NCBI GenBank assembly: GCA_013696385.1
Contig: JACCYR010000076.1
Span: 1-9,977 of the forward strand
Source: Acidobacteriota bacterium
Lineage (GTDB): Bacteria > Acidobacteriota > Blastocatellia > Pyrinomonadales > Pyrinomonadaceae
DNA length: 9,977 bases
Direction of reading: 5' to 3'
Part shown: positions 5,875 to 9,977 of the stretch, piece after piece
Position numbering within the stretch: the stretch's first letter is position 1
How the letters are laid out: every line of letters begins with the position of its first letter
Notes under the pieces: model-generated
The model's input: only the letters and a program-made list of their open reading frames with translations
Told to the model about the DNA's origin: nothing
Databases searched by the model: none
Program-made: the position numbers and the translations under genes

Positions 5875-6651
5875 ATGAAATTTCAACTTTTGCCAAGCAC
5901 ATTTGATGAAAACGGCTGCGCTTCGGCGCGGCAGCATCTGTCGTGTTTTGTAATTGATGACTGTGTGGCGATTGACGCGGGAAGTCTAGCGATGGCAACC
6001 AGTTCGACGCAGAAAAAACAAATTCGTGATGTTGTTCTCACTCACGCGCATCTTGACCACATTGCCGGATTGCCGCTTTTTATTGATGATTTGTTTGCTA
6101 AACTAGAAGTGCCGATTCGTGTGTTCGGGACGAAAGAAGTAATCAAAGTTATTGAAAGAGATATTTTTAATTGGGACGTTTATCCGAGTTTTTCCGAACT
6201 CAAAAATGAACACACTACGGTTTTGGAATACCGGACATTTGAAACCAATAGGGAATTTCTTGTCAAACATCTCCGTTTCAAGCCGATTGCAGTCAATCAT
6301 AAAGTTCCGACCGTTGGTTTTGTTATTTCTGATAATAATAAAACATTTGCGTTAAGCGGCGACACATCAGAGATGGACGAATTTTGGGAAGTTCTCAATG
6401 TGGAGAAAAAACTTTCCGCGCTTTTAATTGAATGTGCATTTCCCGACGAACTCAAAGAACTTGCGCTGGTCTCTCATCATTTAACACCAAACAGATTGAA
6501 AAAAGAACTTGAGAAATTTACGCAAAAAGACTGCCCGATTTATGTGATAAATATCAAGCCGATGTATTTTGACGAGGTCGTCCGGCAAGTTAAAGCATTG
6601 AAAATCAAAAATTTAGAAATTCTTAAAGTGGGTCGCGTTTATAACTTATAA
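5875..6651 (+). CDS. Metallo-beta-lactamase-fold hydrolase, class II cyclic-nucleotide phosphodiesterase-like
   Basis: The 258-residue protein carries the metal site of MBL-fold enzymes. THAHLDH at 56-62 supplies His57, His59, Asp61 and His62. His142 in VNHKVPTVG, Asp163 in LSGDTSE and His202 in SHHLTP complete it. The form HxHLDHxxGLPL and the SHHLTP ending resemble class II 3',5'-cyclic-nucleotide phosphodiesterases (yeast PDE1/CpdP type), which hydrolyse cAMP or cGMP. Related MBL proteins act on other phosphodiesters, so the substrate is uncertain. No signal peptide is seen, so it is probably cytoplasmic. The protein ends VLKVGRVYNL, normal for a complete enzyme. It sits 17 nt behind the SDR gene with only a weak ribosome binding site, which suggests co-transcription. 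Its 3' end faces the small minus-strand gene ending at 6670. Confidence 0.8.
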   Translation: MKFQLLPSTFDENGCASARQHLSCFVIDDCVAIDAGSLAMATSSTQKKQIRDVVLTHAHLDHIAGLPLFIDDLFAKLEVPIRVFGTKEVIKVIERDIFNWDVYPSFSELKNEHTTVLEYRTFETNREFLVKHLRFKPIAVNHKVPTVGFVISDNNKTFALSGDTSEMDEFWEVLNVEKKLSALLIECAFPDELKELALVSHHLTPNRLKKELEKFTQKDCPIYVINIKPMYFDEVVRQVKALKIKNLEILKVGRVYNL

Positions 6652-6664
6652 ATTCATATTTAGA

Positions 6665-6680
6665 GCGAACTAAAGTTCGC
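6665..6680. terminator. Compact palindrome between convergent genes
   Basis: GCGAACT (6665-6671) and AGTTCGC (6674-6680) form a perfect 7-bp hairpin (GCGAAC with a TAAA loop in another folding). It covers the stop codon of the minus-strand 75-residue gene and lies just after the hydrolase stop. Position suggests a bidirectional transcript end, but neither side has a proper T-tract. Confidence 0.4.
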
Positions 6681-6897
6681 GCTTGAAATTCATCTTTTCA
6701 AATTCGCTTTCGCGGTGTTCGCCGACAAATCCGTGAAGAGTAACGCGCCCGTTTCCCAAAACATCCTTGATGCGAAAAGTTCTTTCCACGCGGCTTTTTC
6801 CGGGCATAATCTCGGCACGAAACGTGATTGGCATTTCCGGTCTTGCCCAAACATTCGGGCGGATAATTTTATTGTAAAAATTTTTGAAAAAACTCAT
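6670..6897 (-). CDS. Small protein of unknown function (75 residues), coupled to the preceding gene
   Basis: I place the start at the ATG read from 6897. It overlaps the TGA of the upstream 55-residue gene in an ATGA junction and has GGGA a few nt upstream. The protein begins MSFFKNFYNKIIRPNVWARP. The rest looks like short beta strands (MPITFRAEIM, RTFRIKDV, GRVTLHGFVG) with a charged C-terminus (EHRESEFEKMNFKREL). It has no signal peptide, membrane segment or known motif. The same frame is open up to an ATG at 7068, but that stretch has the composition of an out-of-frame reading of the 55-residue gene, so a 132-residue protein is unlikely. The overlap implies translational coupling and perhaps a joint function with its basic partner. 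Confidence 0.6.
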   Translation of the reverse strand: MSFFKNFYNKIIRPNVWARPEMPITFRAEIMPGKSRVERTFRIKDVLGNGRVTLHGFVGEHRESEFEKMNFKREL

Positions 6898-7061
6898 TGA
6901 TTTTCCCATTCCTCTTTCTTCTTGTGTTTGATTTTGCGGCGCGAAGGATGAACCTTTTCGTCCGGCTTTTCTTTTCCTAACTTTTGACTTGGCGGAGCGG
7001 TCGGTTTGCGGATAGAATCGAAAATCGGGCGAGCAGGTTTTTTCTTTTTTTTGCCTTCCAT
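6894..7061 (-). CDS. Tiny, strongly basic protein (55 residues), easily missed
   Basis: From the ATG at 7061 a 55-codon frame runs to TGA at 6896-6894. It starts with a lysine block (MEGKKKKKPARP), then IFDSIRKPTAPPSQK, and ends with EKVHPSRRKIKHKKKEEWEN. Lysine and arginine make up over a third of it, with prolines and no hydrophobic core, so it is probably disordered and may bind nucleic acid or ribosomes. I recall similar short proteins with an IRKPTAPP-type motif in other bacteria, but cannot verify this here. The alternative frame over the same DNA gives a less protein-like product. The TGA overlaps the ATG of the 75-residue gene. A weak GAAG precedes the start. The divergent gap to 7211 presumably holds promoters for both directions. 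Confidence 0.65.
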   Translation of the reverse strand: MEGKKKKKPARPIFDSIRKPTAPPSQKLGKEKPDEKVHPSRRKIKHKKKEEWENQ

Positions 7062-7114
7062 ACTTCAAAAAATTACACTAGAAAACAGCCCTTGTCATCC
7101 TAAAATGTTTTAAT

Positions 7115-7142
7115 TTGACAATTTCTAAATTAAAATTAACTA
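7115..7142 (+). promoter_or_regulatory. Possible promoter of the two-TM protein gene
   Basis: A perfect TTGACA -35 box lies at 7115-7120. The best -10 candidate at normal spacing, TAACTA at 7137-7142 after 16 nt, is poor. The surrounding sequence is very AT-rich, so confidence is limited. Confidence 0.3.
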
Positions 7143-7198
7143 TTTATTAACAATTTGCGACAATTTTGATAAACTAAAAAAGTCAGGGAAAAGTTATT

Positions 7199-7204
7199 GA
7201 GGGA
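7199..7204 (+). promoter_or_regulatory. Ribosome binding site that selects a TTG start
   Basis: GAGGGA lies six nt before TTG at 7211. No ATG occurs in this frame until inside the first membrane segment (residue 45), so the site decides the TTG start. Confidence 0.7.
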
Positions 7205-7210
7205 CAAAAC

Positions 7211-8221
7211 TTGACCAATAAACCAAACCGCGAATATCAAATAGAGAAATTTTCCGCCAGGAATGTCGGGCGTAATAGTTATAAAAATTACCGTCCGTTT
7301 TGGCTTCCTGCATCCAATTATTACATTTTAACAACAGCAGTAATGATTGCTTTCTTTTTTTTGGCTTGGGGAATTTTGCACGAAAGCGGCGAAGAAACGC
7401 CTTGGATAACGGCAGGAATCGGGGCGAGTTTGGTCTTGTGCGGCGCGGTTTTTCTGCGCGAAATTGTGCTGAGACAAGCGCACAATCGCATCCTGTCAGC
7501 GCGAAAAAGGCTTGATTACAATCTAAAAAATGTTCCGATTCATACAACTGAAAACCGTCATCCGATTAAATTATCGTTGCAGCAAAATGCCGATATAATA
7601 AAAATGATTCAACAAAAATCGGATGCCGCGAAAGTTTTGGGGAAATTGTCGGAAGGTCATCGGGAAGTTTTTGAAACTTGTAACGAATATCTTCAGATAA
7701 ATAAAAGAGAGCTGCAAAGAGTCGGTGTCGGTTCACCGCGCCTGGCGGCATTGCAGCGCGGAAGAAAAATTGTGCGGGATCTGCACCATTTTCATCTTCT
7801 GTCTTGGACGGAAATTGAATCTCGTTCATTGACCGCCGAAGCAAAAAACAGTGTTTCAATTTCCGATAAAATAGAAATGGCGCAAAAGGCTTTGATGGTT
7901 CTGGATTCCGCACTCCAATTTTACCCGCAGGAAGTGCAGTTATTAGAATCAGAAGAAGCACTCAAAGAATTTATTGCTTCGATAAAAGTTTCGCATTGGA
8001 TTGAGCAAGCCGAACGCTCTGCCTTTAAAGGCAGCTACAAGCGGGCAATCGATCACTATAAAGATGCACTTTTTTATTTGGCGAGGGAAAATATAAAAAG
8101 CGAGAAAGCAGATTCGGTTGCCGAAAAGATAAACGCGGAAATCGAAAAACTGCATGAAATTACAGCCAAGGAAATAAAGACAAGCACCATTACAAAATCC
8201 AATAAAGAGAAGAAAAAATGA
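7211..8221 (+). CDS. Two-TM protein with a helical, TPR-like C-terminal part, unknown function
   Basis: The 336-residue product starts at TTG. It has a short basic cytoplasmic-type N-terminus, then two membrane helices at about 37-55 and 64-83 joined by a short loop (HESGEETPW). The long soluble part is mostly charged helix. Near the C-terminus, WIEQAERSAFKGSYKRAIDHYKDALFYLA resembles one tetratricopeptide-like helical hairpin. The very end is a lysine-rich tail (NKEKKK). With a short loop between two helices, the bulk is predicted on the cytoplasmic side. No enzyme motif is seen. It overlaps the zinc-ribbon gene by ATGA and lies upstream of a secretin gene. It might be an accessory protein of that export or pilus system, but there is also a 255-nt gap, so this is only an inference from position. 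Confidence 0.7.
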   Translation: MTNKPNREYQIEKFSARNVGRNSYKNYRPFWLPASNYYILTTAVMIAFFFLAWGILHESGEETPWITAGIGASLVLCGAVFLREIVLRQAHNRILSARKRLDYNLKNVPIHTTENRHPIKLSLQQNADIIKMIQQKSDAAKVLGKLSEGHREVFETCNEYLQINKRELQRVGVGSPRLAALQRGRKIVRDLHHFHLLSWTEIESRSLTAEAKNSVSISDKIEMAQKALMVLDSALQFYPQEVQLLESEEALKEFIASIKVSHWIEQAERSAFKGSYKRAIDHYKDALFYLARENIKSEKADSVAEKINAEIEKLHEITAKEIKTSTITKSNKEKKK

Positions 8222-8418
8222 TTAGCCAAAAATGTCCCAGATGTTACAGCCGCCGCATCAGGCGCGGATACCGACCAACTCCGATCTGGTCAAAACTTTT
8301 GTTTCGGTATAATCTGCTGTGTGATAGCTGTAACTGGGAATTTAATGGTTTTGCCGTTCCTGGAACCGTTTCTACAAAGTCAAAGAAAAAACGCAAAAAA
8401 CGCGATGCAACAATTTAA
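8218..8418 (+). CDS. Small zinc-ribbon protein (66 residues)
   Basis: The start ATG overlaps the previous stop in ATGA, so translation is probably coupled. Two CxxC knuckles, Cys6-Pro-Arg-Cys9 and Cys35-Asp-Ser-Cys38, are 25 residues apart and would hold one zinc ion in a ribbon fold. Between them lies a basic stretch (RRIRRGYRP), and the C-terminus is a strongly basic tail (TKSKKKRKKRDATI). This shape is common in small proteins that bind nucleic acid or other proteins, and no enzymatic function is expected. I recall similar CPRC...C-x-x-C-x-x-x-F proteins in Acidobacteriota, but cannot confirm. It is the last gene before a 255-nt gap and the secretin gene. Confidence 0.8.
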   Translation: MISQKCPRCYSRRIRRGYRPTPIWSKLLFRYNLLCDSCNWEFNGFAVPGTVSTKSKKKRKKRDATI

Positions 8419-8489
8419 CCATTCTAAAAATTATTGCTTTTTTAACAGGTTGTAAGTTAAACTTTTTTCTACACAATATTAGTTTGATA

Positions 8490-8513
8490 AACCAAGAGCA
8501 ACCGATGTTGGTT
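8490..8513. repeat. Short inverted repeat after the zinc-ribbon gene
   Basis: AACCAA (8490-8495) and TTGGTT (8508-8513) pair around a 12-nt loop that itself contains CAAC/GTTG. It lies in the 8419-8673 gap. No T-tract follows, so it is a weak terminator candidate at best. Confidence 0.3.
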
Positions 8514-8569
8514 AAAAATTAATAATACGCAAACTGTGTTGGAAAAAATGTTTAACGCGCTGGCGTTGA

Positions 8570-8630
8570 TTGAAACTTTTTGAAACTTTAGATTAACAAT
8601 CGCGTGTAAAAAATCTGTTACCGAAACTTT
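8570..8630 (+). repeat. Repeated GAAACTTT boxes upstream of the secretin gene
   Basis: TTGAAACTTT occurs twice back to back (8570-8579 and 8580-8589), and GAAACTTT recurs at 8623-8630. The first two are spaced by one helical turn and the third by 41 bp, about four turns, so all may face the same side of the DNA. They lie 45-100 nt before the secretin start, a suitable place for activator or repressor sites. Confidence 0.4.
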
Positions 8631-8673
8631 TTGATTCTGAACTGATAAAGATCAAATTTGACCAAACAAAATT

Positions 8674-9977
8674 ATGAAAAAATCTGCTTACGTCCAATAT
8701 TCACTTACATTATTTCTTTTGGGTGCGATGCTTTCGCCAATAGTGGTTTTAGCGTCCGGCGACGGCAAAAAGCATTTCAAGGCAGGAATGAAAGCCGAAG
8801 TTTCCGAAGTTTGGGATAAAGCCGCCGAAGAATTTGCCTTAGCGGTCGTCGAGGACCCGAAAAATCCTGAATACCGCCTGCATTATCAACGCGCACTTTT
8901 TAACGCTTCGCAAATGTATATGAAGCGCGGCACGACCTTAGCCGAACAAAAGGATTTTGCTGGCGCGTATCTCGCTTTTCGCAAGGCTTATGCTTACGAT
9001 CCCGTAAATGAACTTGCCAAATCAGAGATGGAAAGGATGCTGCGTCTGCAGCAAGGTTTGGAAAACGGCGATAATCCTGAATTGAAAACCGATGCCAACG
9101 GCGATGTTAAACTTGTTAAAACGGGCTACGACAGACAGATTCCGGCGGATGTGGTTGTTCCGCAAAGGTTGGAAAAACTGCGCGATTTGCCTTTTCCGGG
9201 CGGAGTTGATTTGCAGTATATTATCAAGCAGTTGGCGCAGGATTTGGATTTGAATGTGCTTTTCGATTCGGAATCTTTCCGCACAGACAGGAAAATCAAA
9301 ATTGAACTAAAAAACGTAACCGCCGCGAAAGCTCTCGATTACATCTTTTTGCAGGAAGGTTTGTTTTTCCAAAAAGTCGGTCCGCGAACGATTATGGTCG
9401 GAACCCAAGGTCGCCGTCAATTTTTCCAACAACTTGTTTTGCGGACTTTTTACTTGGCAAATGCTGACCCGGCGGAAGTTGCGAAAATCGTCCAAGCGGC
9501 AATTCCCGCACAGCCGGGCAGAATTCCGACGCAGCCGTTGGTTGATAAATCAACTAACAGCATTACCATTCGTGATACGACAGAAAATATCCGTATTATC
9601 GGCAACTTAATCAAATCGCTCGACAAAGACCGCCCCGAAGTTGTGATGGACGTGCAGATTTACGAGGTTTCAAAAAATGATTTACTGAGATTGGGAAATC
9701 AAATCGGAGATTCCGGTTCGCTTGTTAGTTTAGGTGGTTCAACGCGCGGAGTTATCGGAATCGGCGGAAACGATAATTACGGCGGTGCTGCCGGAACTGC
9801 GGCGGCAAGTATAATTCCGCGGGCTTTTGGAGTCGGTTTGGTAATTCCGGCAATAAATCTGATTGCCCTGCAAAGACAAAATAACACAAAACTTATCGCT
9901 TCGACACAGATTCACGCATTTAACAACGAAGATTCTTCGGCGCGAATCGGTCAGCGAGTTCCGGTCAGAACCGCGAC
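8674..9977 (+). CDS. Secretin-family outer-membrane protein (type II secretion / type IV pilus type), 3' end missing
   Basis: The frame runs from ATG 8674 off the right edge after 434 codons. Residues 1-28 are a signal peptide (KKSAYVQY, a hydrophobic run to SPIVVLAS). Residues about 33-128 are helical and TPR-like (KAAEEFALAVVEDPKNPEYRL, then QKDFAGAYLAFRKAYAYDP), which could act like a built-in assembly or pilotin-type module. An STN/N0-type domain follows near 172-243 (VDLQYIIKQLAQDLDLNVLF, then TAAKALDYIFLQEGLFF). A secretin N-ring repeat spans about 255-318, with LRTFYLANADPAEVAKIV and NSITIRDTTENIRIIGNLIK. The secretin core begins near 322 with PEVVMDVQIYEVS. FNNEDSSARIGQRVPV at 416-431 is the typical start of a barrel strand pair. 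Secretins form large outer-membrane rings through which pseudopili, pili or proteins pass. No motor, pilin or inner-membrane partner is in view, so the exact system is open. There is no clear Shine-Dalgarno sequence. Confidence 0.88.
   Translation, partial: MKKSAYVQYSLTLFLLGAMLSPIVVLASGDGKKHFKAGMKAEVSEVWDKAAEEFALAVVEDPKNPEYRLHYQRALFNASQMYMKRGTTLAEQKDFAGAYLAFRKAYAYDPVNELAKSEMERMLRLQQGLENGDNPELKTDANGDVKLVKTGYDRQIPADVVVPQRLEKLRDLPFPGGVDLQYIIKQLAQDLDLNVLFDSESFRTDRKIKIELKNVTAAKALDYIFLQEGLFFQKVGPRTIMVGTQGRRQFFQQLVLRTFYLANADPAEVAKIVQAAIPAQPGRIPTQPLVDKSTNSITIRDTTENIRIIGNLIKSLDKDRPEVVMDVQIYEVSKNDLLRLGNQIGDSGSLVSLGGSTRGVIGIGGNDNYGGAAGTAAASIIPRAFGVGLVIPAINLIALQRQNNTKLIASTQIHAFNNEDSSARIGQRVPVRTA

Noticed and set aside
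6898..7068. N-terminal extension giving a 132-residue protein that ends at 6670
   Set aside because: The extension is the out-of-frame reading of a more protein-like 55-residue basic gene, and the ATGA overlap and GGGA site favour a start at 6897.
7566..7961. 131-residue minus-strand frame inside the two-TM gene
   Set aside because: It is antisense to a gene with a ribosome binding site and a coupled downstream partner, and shows no recognisable domain.

Overview
The window is AT-rich bacterial chromosome with short intergenic gaps and no mobile element, tRNA, rRNA or CRISPR array. Several genes resemble families I associate with Acidobacteriota, possibly Blastocatellia/Pyrinomonadaceae. These are a clan AA aspartic protease relative, a PilZ protein, a short CxxC/CxxC zinc ribbon, and a secretin with an N-terminal TPR-like region. 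That assignment is inference from family recognition, at about 50% confidence.

Layout. (1) 1-1511, minus strand: a Cof-type HAD phosphatase, a decayed retropepsin-like aspartic protease starting 2 nt after the HAD stop, and the N-terminal part of a cyclophilin-type prolyl isomerase that runs off the left edge. (2) 1512-2234: a divergent intergenic region, then a plus-strand PilZ-domain gene. It has a good sigma-70-like promoter overlapped by an 8+8 bp dyad. (3) 2259-4385, minus strand: two membrane proteins whose frames overlap by 97 nt, then a DUF2490-like outer-membrane beta-barrel protein with its own likely promoter and a tandem near-palindrome. (4) 4386-5000: a gap with a strong hairpin, a 72-residue small protein with a good ribosome binding site, and a clear intrinsic terminator. 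(5) 5096-6651, plus strand: a short-chain dehydrogenase and a metallo-beta-lactamase-fold hydrolase, 17 nt apart. (6) 6670-7061, minus strand: two tiny genes coupled by an ATGA overlap. The upstream one encodes a 55-residue, strongly basic protein and is easily missed. (7) 7211-9977, plus strand: a two-TM protein with a TTG start, a zinc-ribbon protein coupled to it by ATGA, a 255-nt gap with short repeats, and a secretin that runs off the right edge.

How the genes may work together. The right end looks like the start of an outer-membrane secretin locus (type II secretion or type IV pilus family), but the motor and pilin genes are not in view. The PilZ protein may respond to cyclic di-GMP. 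The SDR and hydrolase are probably co-transcribed, with unknown substrates. The left operon looks like housekeeping genes plus one dying gene.

I did not find a convincing new multi-gene system. The most notable points are the doubly damaged aspartic protease (a frameshift plus loss of the catalytic Asp-Thr), the hidden 55-aa/75-aa coupled pair, two predicted nearly leaderless minus-strand genes, and several operator-like dyads and repeats.
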